The translations under genes and the position numbers were made by a program. Source: Pelagerythrobacter aerophilus (GTDB lineage Bacteria > Pseudomonadota > Alphaproteobacteria > Sphingomonadales > Sphingomonadaceae). From it: a DNA stretch of 64,000 nucleotides. This document shows positions 1 through 7,990 of the stretch, in pieces. The notes under the pieces were generated by a model, which was given only the letters and a program-made list of their open reading frames with translations, had not been told where the DNA came from and did no database searches. Numbering within the stretch: position 1 is the stretch's first letter; each line of letters starts with the position of its first letter. The DNA lies in contig NZ_QXFK01000017.1 of NCBI RefSeq assembly GCF_003581645.1, positions 1 to 64,000 on the forward strand. The letters are read 5' to 3'.

Positions 1-869
1 GCGACCTGGAAGATCGGCGCGTCCTCATCCTTGTTGATGGCGATGATGGTCTTGGAGTCCTTCATCCCGGCGAGGTGCTGGATCGCGCCGGAGATGCCGA
101 TCGCGATATAGACTTCCGGTGCGACGATCTTGCCCGTCTGGCCGACCTGGTAGTCGTTGGGGACATAGCCCGCATCGACCGCCGCGCGGCTCGCACCCAC
201 GCCCGCGCCGAGCTTGTCGGCGAGCGGCATGATATATTCCTCGAAGGTCGCTGCGTCCTTGAGCGCGCGGCCGCCCGAGACGATCACCTTGGCGCTGGTC
301 AGCTCGGGACGCTCGCTCTTGGCGAGCTCCTGGCCGACGAAGCTCGAGATTCCCGCATCGCCGGCGCCGGAGACCGCCTCGACCGTGCCCGAACCGCCTT
401 CGGCGCCGGCCTTGTCGAAAGCCGTGCCGCGCACGGTGATGACCAGCTTGGGATCGCTCGATTCGACCGTCGCGATCGCGTTGCCGGCATAGATCGGACG
501 AGTGAAGGTCTTCTCCCCCTCGATCGACAGGATGTCGGAGATCTGCATCACGTCGAGCAATGCGGCAACGCGCGGGGCGATGTTCTTGCCGGTGGTCGTG
601 GCAGGAGCGAGAAAGGCGTCGTGGTCCTTCATCAGCTCGGCCGCGAGCGGCGCGACGTTCTCGGCCAGCTGGTGCTCGTAGGCGGGATCGTCGGCGACGT
701 GGACCTTGCCCACCCCTTCGATCTTCGCGGCCGCCTCGGCCGCCGCGCTGCAGCCGCTGCCGGCAACCAGCAGGTGCACTTCGCCGAGCTTGGCGGCGGC
801 GGTGACCGCGGACAGCGTTGCGTCCTTTACCGAAGCGTTGTCGTGTTCGACCAGAACCAGCGTTTTCAT
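1..869 (-). CDS. etfA: Electron transfer flavoprotein subunit alpha (partial, 3' end outside window)
   Basis: Alpha subunit of the heterodimeric electron transfer flavoprotein, which carries electrons from acyl-CoA and other flavin dehydrogenases to ETF-ubiquinone oxidoreductase. The reading frame starts with [11 protein letters not shown] at 869 and is open to the window edge, giving about 289 residues of a protein usually near 310. The C-terminal FAD-binding part is visible: [11 protein letters not shown], a [22 protein letters not shown] stretch and [11 protein letters not shown], all typical of EtfA. It lies 109 bp downstream of etfB in the usual etfB-etfA order, so the two are probably cotranscribed. 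Only the last 20 or so residues are missing. Identification is firm. Confidence 0.95.
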   Translation of the reverse strand, partial: MKTLVLVEHDNASVKDATLSAVTAAAKLGEVHLLVAGSGCSAAAEAAAKIEGVGKVHVADDPAYEHQLAENVAPLAAELMKDHDAFLAPATTTGKNIAPRVAALLDVMQISDILSIEGEKTFTRPIYAGNAIATVESSDPKLVITVRGTAFDKAGAEGGSGTVEAVSGAGDAGISSFVGQELAKSERPELTSAKVIVSGGRALKDAATFEEYIMPLADKLGAGVGASRAAVDAGYVPNDYQVGQTGKIVAPEVYIAIGISGAIQHLAGMKDSKTIIAINKDEDAPIFQV

Positions 870-919
870 CGTCTCTTCCCTAAATTCCGTTGTCCCGCAG
901 CGCTCGAGGTGGTGAGCGG

Positions 920-962
920 CCCTTCGATCCTTCGGCGTGGCTCAGGATCCGGGGCGAACGGG
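920..962. repeat. Degenerate copy of a short dispersed repeat between etfB and etfA
   Basis: The gap between etfB and etfA holds CCTTCGATCC, then CTCAGGATCC and GGGGCGAACGG. This resembles the short dispersed proteobacterial repeat whose core reads roughly CCTTCGACAAGCTCAGGACGAACGG. A second, shorter relative lies at 15795-15823. Here the core is split by a few extra bases. It would be transcribed in the etfBA mRNA. The match to the consensus is from memory and partial. Confidence 0.45.
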
Positions 963-978
963 AGCAGACCTGCTAAGC

Positions 979-1725
979 TCAAGCGATCCCAAGCGCCTTG
1001 ATCTTGGCGACCAGCTCGTCGACGTCGGCGACCTTCACACCCGCCTGCCGCACCGGCGGTTCGGAGACATTGGTCGTCTTGAGACGCGGCGCAGTGTCGA
1101 CGCCGTAATCGGCGGGGCTTTTGGTATCGAGCGGCTTCTGCTTCGCCTTCATGATGTTCGGCAGCGAAGCATAGCGCGGCTCGTTCAGGCGCAGGTCGGT
1201 GGTGACGATCGCCGGAAGCGTGAGCTTGACTGTCTCGAGGCCGCCGTCGATCTCGCGCTTCACGGTGACGCTCTCGCCGTCGATCTCGACGTCGTTGGCG
1301 AAGGTGCCCTGCGGCCGGCCGGTCAGCGCGGCCAGCATCTGGCCGGTCTGGTTCGAATCGTCGTCGATCGCCTGCTTGCCCAGGATCACCAGGCCTGGCT
1401 GCTCCGCCTCGTAGATCGCCTTGAGGATCTTGGCGACCGCCAACGGCTCGACCTCGTCATCGGTCTGGACCAGGATCGCACGGTCGGCGCCCATCGCGAG
1501 CGCGGTGCGCAGCGTTTCCTGGGCCTTGGCCGGACCGATCGAAACCGCGACCACTTCCTCGGCCTTGCCGGCTTCCTTGATTCGCAGCGCTTCCTCGACC
1601 GCGATCTCGTCGAACGGGTTCATGCTCATCTTGACGTTCGCAAGATCGACACCCGTACCGTCCGCCTTCACCCGAGGCTTCACGTTGTAGTCGATCACCC
1701 GTTTCACGGGCACGAGGATCTTCAT
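979..1725 (-). CDS. etfB: Electron transfer flavoprotein subunit beta
   Basis: Beta subunit of electron transfer flavoprotein, which binds AMP and contacts the dehydrogenase partners. The 248-residue length is normal for the family. It begins [19 protein letters not shown], the standard EtfB start, and contains the [16 protein letters not shown] segment and the signature region [41 protein letters not shown], quoted here only as a landmark near residues 150-190. The gene is first in a two-gene unit with etfA on the minus strand. The start at 1725 is preceded by AGGAAGGACC, a good ribosome binding site. Nothing unusual is seen. Confidence 0.96.
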   Translation of the reverse strand: MKILVPVKRVIDYNVKPRVKADGTGVDLANVKMSMNPFDEIAVEEALRIKEAGKAEEVVAVSIGPAKAQETLRTALAMGADRAILVQTDDEVEPLAVAKILKAIYEAEQPGLVILGKQAIDDDSNQTGQMLAALTGRPQGTFANDVEIDGESVTVKREIDGGLETVKLTLPAIVTTDLRLNEPRYASLPNIMKAKQKPLDTKSPADYGVDTAPRLKTTNVSEPPVRQAGVKVADVDELVAKIKALGIA

Positions 1726-1928
1726 GGGGGGTCCTTCCTCTCGATTGGCGCGGGGTCCGCGTAGCTTGCGTTTACGTAAGCGTCAAGCACGGGACTCACC
1801 GGCCGCTGATCCAACTTCGCCTCTCCCTTGCGTTCCACGTCGGCGTGGTCAACCCCATTCCCGTGCGCTTTACCGGCGACGCGGGTAGGCGTAGTCTGGC
1901 ACTTGCCCGTTCAGGGAAGGGGCAAGCC

Positions 1929-2462
1929 ATGCTTCGACACAGTCTGTTTCTGCTTATCGCTACACTGGCTGCTCCGCTGGCGGCCCAGGAAACGCGCGTT
2001 GCGGCGGACGCCCATGTGCCGCCACCAGCCACGATCGACGAGGCGGCCTGGCTTATCGGTCATTGGGTGGGCACCGGCATCGATGGTGCCCCGACGGCCG
2101 AGACCTGGCTACCGCCGATGGGCGGCACGATGGTCGGGCTGTTCGCGCAGGAAAATCCTCGGGGCGGGCTGATGTTCACCGAGCATATGTATCTGCTCGA
2201 AGAGGAGGGGAGCCTCGCCCTCAAGCTCAAGCACTTCAATGCAGATCTGACGGGCTGGGAGGAAAAGGACGAGATGGTCCGCTTCCCATTGATCTCGATC
2301 GAGCCCTGCGCAGCCTACTTCAGTGCGCTGACATATCGCTGCGACGGAGAAAACGGACTGCTGGTTGCCGTCCGGATGAAGAGCGAAGGAGACGAGGTGG
2401 AAGAACTCGTCTTCCGCCTTACGCGCCGCGAACAGGCGGCACGAGCGGAGCCGACGCCCTAG
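1929..2462 (+). CDS. Secreted DUF6265-family protein
   Basis: A 177-residue exported protein of unknown function. The start at 1929 is chosen because it opens a clear signal peptide ([20 protein letters not shown], likely cut after AAQ) and is preceded by AGGGAAGGGG; an upstream ATG at 1845 would put 28 non-signal residues in front. The mature part begins with the [10 protein letters not shown] motif and continues with [10 protein letters not shown] and [16 protein letters not shown], the pattern of DUF6265 proteins, which have a lipocalin-like beta-barrel character. It is convergent with sucC, with only 19 bp between the ends. The family assignment is by recalled motif; the biochemical role is unknown. 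Confidence 0.75.
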   Translation: MLRHSLFLLIATLAAPLAAQETRVAADAHVPPPATIDEAAWLIGHWVGTGIDGAPTAETWLPPMGGTMVGLFAQENPRGGLMFTEHMYLLEEEGSLALKLKHFNADLTGWEEKDEMVRFPLISIEPCAAYFSALTYRCDGENGLLVAVRMKSEGDEVEELVFRLTRREQAARAEPTP

Positions 2463-2481
2463 CGCCGGCTCCGTACACGAT

Positions 2482-3681
<1,200 letters not shown>

Positions 3682-3793
3682 GGTGGTGCGCTTTCCGCTT
3701 GTTGTTCGGGAGGGATCGGAGGTTTGCGTCCGCGCCTAAGCATGGATTCCCGCGCTTGAAAAGTGTCGCGTCCGCTCCCAACGGTGTTGGACG

Positions 3794-4573
3794 ATGATAG
3801 ACCGTTCCCGTCTGGAGAGTATCGTCCGCGAAGCCGGGCGAATTGCGCTCGCCGCATGGCCGGGGGCGGGGCACACGGTCGAGACCTGGGAGAAGACGCC
3901 CGGCAACCCGGTCTGCGCAGCCGATCTCGCCGTCGACACCTTTCTCAAGCGCGAACTCGGCCGCCTGCTGCCCGCGGCCGGCTGGCTGTCGGAGGAAACC
4001 GCCGACGATCCCGCGCGACTCGGCAAGGGCCTGATCTGGCTGGTCGACCCGATCGACGGCACGCGCGATTTCATTCGCGGGCGCACCGGATGGGCGGTCT
4101 CGGTGGCGCTGATCAGCGAGCGGCGGCCCCTGATCGGCATGCTCGCGGCGCCGGCGCGCGAAGAGGACTGGATCGGGATTTCCGGCCAGGGCTCCTGGCG
4201 CAACGGCGAACGGCTTCGGGTTTCGAACCGCACGGAGTTTGCGAGCGCGCGCGTGCCGGCCGATTCGCTGCCGAAGGAGGATCGCGACCTGCAGATGGTC
4301 GACAAGCCAAACTCGATCGCTCTACGCGCAGCAATGGTCGCGGCCGACGAGGCGGACCTGCTAGCCACGCTGCGCTGGGGCTTCGAATGGGACATCGCCG
4401 CCGCCGCTCTCATCGCGCGCGAGGCGGGAGCGGCGATTAGCGACGCGTTCGGGCAGCCGCTGAATTACAACAAGCGCGATCCGCGCGCTTTCGGCCTGCT
4501 GATCAGCGCACCGGGCATCCATGCCGCTGCAGTAGAGCGGCTGGCGGAACGCGCGGCAAAGCTCGCCCGCTGA
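3794..4573 (+). CDS. Inositol monophosphatase family protein (CysQ/SuhB-like)
   Basis: A 259-residue Mg-dependent, Li-sensitive phosphatase of the inositol monophosphatase superfamily. The metal-binding signature WLVDPIDGTRDFIRG is intact near residues 82-96, a preceding acidic residue is present in WLSEETADD, and the C-terminal motif reads WDIAAAALIAREAGA. Substrate could be inositol phosphate, PAP or a related compound; the sequence alone does not decide. The same window also encodes a cysQ in a sulfate operon and a hisN, so this is the third paralog and probably has a different substrate. It is divergent from sucC with a 112-bp shared upstream region. Confidence 0.85.
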   Translation: MIDRSRLESIVREAGRIALAAWPGAGHTVETWEKTPGNPVCAADLAVDTFLKRELGRLLPAAGWLSEETADDPARLGKGLIWLVDPIDGTRDFIRGRTGWAVSVALISERRPLIGMLAAPAREEDWIGISGQGSWRNGERLRVSNRTEFASARVPADSLPKEDRDLQMVDKPNSIALRAAMVAADEADLLATLRWGFEWDIAAAALIAREAGAAISDAFGQPLNYNKRDPRAFGLLISAPGIHAAAVERLAERAAKLAR

Positions 4574-4575
4574 TA

Positions 4576-4610
4576 CAAAAAGGGGCCGATCCGAAGACCG
4601 ACCCCTCTTT
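4576..4610 (-). terminator. Intrinsic terminator for the OmpA-like lipoprotein gene
   Basis: Between the convergent phosphatase and lipoprotein genes, AGGGGCCG and ACCGACCCCT can form an imperfect hairpin with one mismatch. Read on the minus strand, the hairpin is followed by CCCCTTTTTG, a U-tract suited to stopping transcription of the lipoprotein gene. On the plus strand the tail is only CTCTTTCC, so it may act weakly in both directions. Confidence 0.55.
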
Positions 4611-4640
4611 CCGCCCGGGTGGACGGAAGCCGTAAGCGCC

Positions 4641-5330
4641 TTACTGGTTCCGAGCGGCGTCGATCTCTTCCTGACTGAGCGGAATGATCTTGATCTCGAC
4701 CCGGCGGTTGAGACGGCGGCCGTCCTCGGTCGAGTTGTCGGCGACCGGCATCGTCTCGCCGAAACCCTGCCAGCGGATACGCGCCGTGTTGACGCCCTGG
4801 CTGGTCAGGTAATTGGCGACGGTCTGTGCGCGGCGTTCCGAAAGACCCTGGTTGAACGAATCCGAACCGGTCGAATCGGTGTGGCCGTAAACGTCGATCA
4901 GGCTGTTGGGATACTGCTTGAGGCTCGCCGCCACGTCGTTGAGCGTCGAGCGGAAAGCCGGCTTCAACGTGGCGCTGCCGACATCGAACGTCACACCGTC
5001 GGGCAGGTTGACGAGAATCGCCTGGCCGTTGTCGACTTCGGTCACGTCCACGCCCGAACCAGCGGTCGATTCGCGCAGTTCCTTGATCTGCTGGTCCATC
5101 TTGTAGCCGACCACGCCGCCGATCGCGCCGCCGCCGACCGCGCCGATGATGCGCCCGGTCTTACCGCCGATCAGTCCGCCGAGCAGCGCGCCCGCGGCTG
5201 CGCCGCCGACCCCGCCGATCGCCGTGCGCGAAATCTTCCGTTCACCGGTGTTGGGGTCGGTCACGCAGGCGGAAACGCTCACCAGCGAAAGCGCGGCAAA
5301 GCTGGCAACGATCATTCTCGACTTTTTCAT
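4641..5330 (-). CDS. OmpA-family lipoprotein with glycine-zipper domain
   Basis: A 229-residue outer-membrane lipoprotein that should anchor to peptidoglycan. The start at 5330 gives MKKSRMIVASFAALSLVSVSAC, a lipoprotein signal with the lipobox ending at Cys22; a longer upstream reading adds an unlikely basic stretch. Residues about 38-75 are a glycine zipper (GGVGGAAAGALLGG, GRIIGAVGGGAIGG) and the C-terminal half is an OmpA-like domain with VYGHTDSTGSDSFNQGLSERRA and GRRLNRRVEIKI, including the Asp and Arg that bind diaminopimelate. This YiaD-like architecture is common in Gram-negatives. It has its own terminator downstream. Confidence 0.9.
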   Translation of the reverse strand: MKKSRMIVASFAALSLVSVSACVTDPNTGERKISRTAIGGVGGAAAGALLGGLIGGKTGRIIGAVGGGAIGGVVGYKMDQQIKELRESTAGSGVDVTEVDNGQAILVNLPDGVTFDVGSATLKPAFRSTLNDVAASLKQYPNSLIDVYGHTDSTGSDSFNQGLSERRAQTVANYLTSQGVNTARIRWQGFGETMPVADNSTEDGRRLNRRVEIKIIPLSQEEIDAARNQ

Positions 5331-5499
5331 GGGATTTCCCCTCTTGCTGCAAACTCGTCGTGCCCCACGCAAAAGGGGCCGGCGCGCAGACCTGCGCCAT
5401 ATCACGCTAAAACACCATAACGCCTCACCCGTTCCCCGGCGAATGGCAATCGGCATGCGACAGGCTGGCGCGGACCCGCATTTATGCTAGCGGAAGGGC

Positions 5500-6795
5500 G
5501 TGACACCCTTCCCCTGGCCAGACCTGTTGATCATCGCGGGACTTATCGTGCTCAACGGCGTGTTCGCCATGTCCGAGCTCGCCATCGTCTCGGCCAAGAC
5601 CGCGCGGCTTCAGGGGGCAGCCGACAAGGGCAGCCGCGCCGCGCAGACCGCGCTCGCGCTGGCGGCCGATCCGGGCAAGTTCCTCTCCACGGTGCAGATC
5701 GGGATCACTCTGGTCGGGATCGTCGCCGGTGCCTATTCGGGCGCCAGCCTGGGCGGGCCCGTGGGCGAGCGGCTCGAGGCGCTGGGGCTGCCCGCCCGGT
5801 ACGCCGACGAGGCCGGTTTCGCAGTGGTGATCGCGCTGACGACCTATGCCAGCCTGGTGGTCGGCGAGCTGGTGCCCAAGCAGGTCGCGCTGCGCGCCGC
5901 CGTGCCGATCGCTCTGACCATGGCGCGGCCGATGGCGGTAATCGCGCGGATCGCGGCGCCGCTCGTCTGGTTGCTCGACACGTCCTCCGGCCTGCTCATA
6001 CGCATCCTTGGGGTGCGGTTGGGCGGTCAATCGAGCGTAACGGCGGAGGAACTGCATATGATCTTCGCCGAAGCCACGCGCTCGGGTGTGCTCGAGGTCA
6101 AGCAGCACCATATCCTCGCGGGCGTTGTTCGCCTCACCGATCGCCCCGTGCGGGAAGTGATGACGCCTCGGACCGAACTCGACTGGGTTGACGCCGATGC
6201 GGGTGAGACCGAGATACGCGCCGCCATCGAGGCCAGCCCCCATTCGCTACTGCCGGTCGCCGAAGGTTCGCCCGACCGCGTGATCGGCGTGATCAAGGTC
6301 CGTGACGTGCTTGCGCGGCTCGTCGCGGGCGAGACGATCTCCTTGCGCGCGATTATGCGGCAGGCCGAAGTCGTGCCCGATCAGCTCGACGCGATGGACG
6401 CGCTGCGCGTGCTGCAGCGATCGGAAGTCGCGATGGCGATGGTGCACGACGAGTACGGCCATCTCGACGGGATCGTGACTCCGGCCGATCTGCTGACGGC
6501 GATTGCGGGCCACTTCGCGAGCGACCGCGATGACGGCGATCGTCCGGGCATGGTCGAGCGGTCCGACGGCTCGCTGCTCGTCTCGGGCGCGCTGTCGGCC
6601 GACGACCTCGCCGACCGGCTGCGGATCGAATACGGCGAGGACCGCGAGTTCGCGACCGTCGCCGGCTATGTCCTGTCGGTGCTCAAGAACCTGCCGCGGG
6701 AAGGGGAGAGCTTCACCGACCAGGGCTGGTGCTTCGAGGTCGTCGACATGGATGGCCGCAAGATCGACAAGGTGCTGGTGAGCCGGGAGGAGTAG
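5500..6795 (+). CDS. CNNM/CBS-domain hemolysin-family transporter (CorC/TlyC type)
   Basis: A 431-residue inner-membrane protein with an N-terminal CNNM/DUF21 domain of about four membrane segments (LLIIAGLIVLNGVFAMSELA at the start), a tandem CBS pair around residues 200-330 (PVREVMTPRTELDWVDAD, RVIGVIKVRDVLARLV, MVHDEYGHLDGIVTPADLL) and a C-terminal CorC_HlyC domain. Homologues are linked to Mg/Co efflux or membrane-damage tolerance; 'hemolysin' is a historical label. The start is GTG at 5500, the only start that keeps the first membrane segment complete. It stands alone and is followed by the palindromic element. Confidence 0.88.
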   Translation: MTPFPWPDLLIIAGLIVLNGVFAMSELAIVSAKTARLQGAADKGSRAAQTALALAADPGKFLSTVQIGITLVGIVAGAYSGASLGGPVGERLEALGLPARYADEAGFAVVIALTTYASLVVGELVPKQVALRAAVPIALTMARPMAVIARIAAPLVWLLDTSSGLLIRILGVRLGGQSSVTAEELHMIFAEATRSGVLEVKQHHILAGVVRLTDRPVREVMTPRTELDWVDADAGETEIRAAIEASPHSLLPVAEGSPDRVIGVIKVRDVLARLVAGETISLRAIMRQAEVVPDQLDAMDALRVLQRSEVAMAMVHDEYGHLDGIVTPADLLTAIAGHFASDRDDGDRPGMVERSDGSLLVSGALSADDLADRLRIEYGEDREFATVAGYVLSVLKNLPREGESFTDQGWCFEVVDMDGRKIDKVLVSREE

Positions 6796-6803
6796 GAGTC
6801 TCT

Positions 6804-7018
6804 GTTTCCGCACAGGCATCCGCCTGTGCGATGTCCTCGGCCCTGCCGGGCCTGCGGGGGCGCAGTCGCGCTTGCGGTCGGCTGGCGCCGACCGGACCTT
6901 TCCCAGCCATGGCTGTCAGGCGATGTTCGGTCCCGCAGGAACCGCAAGGCCGACCGGCCGCCCGCAGCGACCGAAGGGAGCGAGGATATCGCACGCGCGG
7001 ATGCGCGTGCGGAAAAAC
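6804..7018. repeat. Long imperfect palindromic element with two covarying terminal hairpins
   Basis: The whole stretch between the CNNM gene and bamF is an inverted repeat centred on the palindrome CAGCCATGGCTG at 6904-6915. The outermost arms are GTTTCCGCACAGGCATCC... on the left and, read from the other strand, GTTTTTCCGCACGCGCATCC... on the right. Each arm carries a perfect 9-bp hairpin with a 4-nt loop: CGCACAGGC-ATCC-GCCTGTGCG at 6809-6830 and CGCACGCGC-GGAT-GCGCGTGCG at 6990-7011. The hairpins differ at two base pairs but both changes are compensated. Similarity between arms continues inward (TCCTCG, GCGGG, GACCG). It lies between a plus-strand gene end and a minus-strand gene end, so it may also serve as a bidirectional terminator. 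Confidence 0.8.
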
Positions 7019-7026
7019 ACAAACCC

Positions 7027-7458
7027 TTATCCCTGCGGGATCACCGCTTGCGCGAACTGGCCGTCACCCTCGGGGGCGGCGACGATGTCGCGGGTGACGC
7101 TACCCTTGGCGACCGTGTTGGTCTCCGGATCGCCGACTTCGGTGCGGATGCTCGGTTCGGCCGTCCCGGCACGGTCGAGCATGCTGGTTTCGACCGCGCT
7201 GCGCGGGGCAGGGCCGCCGAACAGAGCCTCGAGCGCCTGTTCGCCGGCGGTTTCCTCGGACGGGCGGGGCGCGCCGGGAGCGGGCGGGACCAGATTGAAA
7301 TCGGGCGGCACGACCAGCGGGGCCTGGCGCTGCACGGCGAACTCGTCGGGCCGCTCGCGGCCGAGGATGCCTCCGGTGCTGCCGCAGGCGCCGAGCATTG
7401 CGCCCGCACCGGCGAGAAGGACGAAGGTGGCCGATTTACGCCCAGGGGTAAAAGTCAT
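7027..7458 (-). CDS. BamF-like lipoprotein (DUF3035)
   Basis: A 143-residue predicted outer-membrane lipoprotein. The start at 7458 gives MTFTPGRKSATFVLLAGAGAMLGAC with a lipobox LGAC at Cys25. The mature N-terminus has RPDEFAVQRQAPLVVPPDFN followed by LVPPAPG, the motif shared by DUF3035 proteins and the N-terminus of BamC; in Caulobacter such a protein (BamF) is part of the beta-barrel assembly machine. The rest is low-complexity and probably disordered. It begins one base after the lspA stop codon, so translation is likely coupled, and LspA itself would process its signal peptide. The BamF role is inferred from the family. Confidence 0.8.
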   Translation of the reverse strand: MTFTPGRKSATFVLLAGAGAMLGACGSTGGILGRERPDEFAVQRQAPLVVPPDFNLVPPAPGAPRPSEETAGEQALEALFGGPAPRSAVETSMLDRAGTAEPSIRTEVGDPETNTVAKGSVTRDIVAAPEGDGQFAQAVIPQG

Positions 7459-7459
7459 C

Positions 7460-7990
7460 TCAGCTCTCCGCGGCGCCAGGCGCCGACTTGTGTTCGGGTG
7501 TTGCCTCCTTGTCGCGCACGAAGAAGGCACGGGCAAGGATTATCAGGACGCCGATCGTAATCGCGGCATCGGCGATGTTGAAGATCAGGAACGGGCGGAA
7601 CTCGCCGAAGTGCAGATCGGCATAGTCGATCACGTAGCCGAGCTCGTAGCGGTCCTTGATGTTGCCCAGCGCGCCGCCGAGGATCAGCGAAAGGCCGGCG
7701 ATCTCGCCCAGCGCCTTCTCGCGCAGCATCCACACGGTCACGACGAGCGCGATCAGGCTGGTCACGCCAACGAGAATCCAGCGCATTTCCATCGAATCGG
7801 CCTGGAACATGCCGAGCGAAACGCCGAAGTTGTAGGTCAGCCGGAAATCGAAGAACGGCAGCAGTTCGACCACGTCGCCGCGCTCCATCGCGAGCGTTTG
7901 GGTGACGTAGCCCTTCATCGCCTGGTCCACCAGGAACAGGACGATCGCCCCCGCGAAGCCGATCAGGCGGTATCGGACAAGCTTGCTCAT
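7460..7990 (-). CDS. lspA: Lipoprotein signal peptidase (signal peptidase II)
   Basis: A 176-residue inner-membrane aspartyl protease that cleaves prolipoprotein signal peptides after lipid attachment. Four hydrophobic segments are visible. Family motifs are intact: TYNFGVSLGMF near residues 61-71, and the two catalytic aspartates in YVIDYADLHF and IFNIADAAITIG. Its start overlaps the ileS stop codon by 4 bp (ATGA), the classical ileS-lspA arrangement of proteobacteria, and the DUF3035 lipoprotein gene follows immediately. Start assignment is firm because of the overlap and the hydrophobic first segment. Confidence 0.96.
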   Translation of the reverse strand: MSKLVRYRLIGFAGAIVLFLVDQAMKGYVTQTLAMERGDVVELLPFFDFRLTYNFGVSLGMFQADSMEMRWILVGVTSLIALVVTVWMLREKALGEIAGLSLILGGALGNIKDRYELGYVIDYADLHFGEFRPFLIFNIADAAITIGVLIILARAFFVRDKEATPEHKSAPGAAES

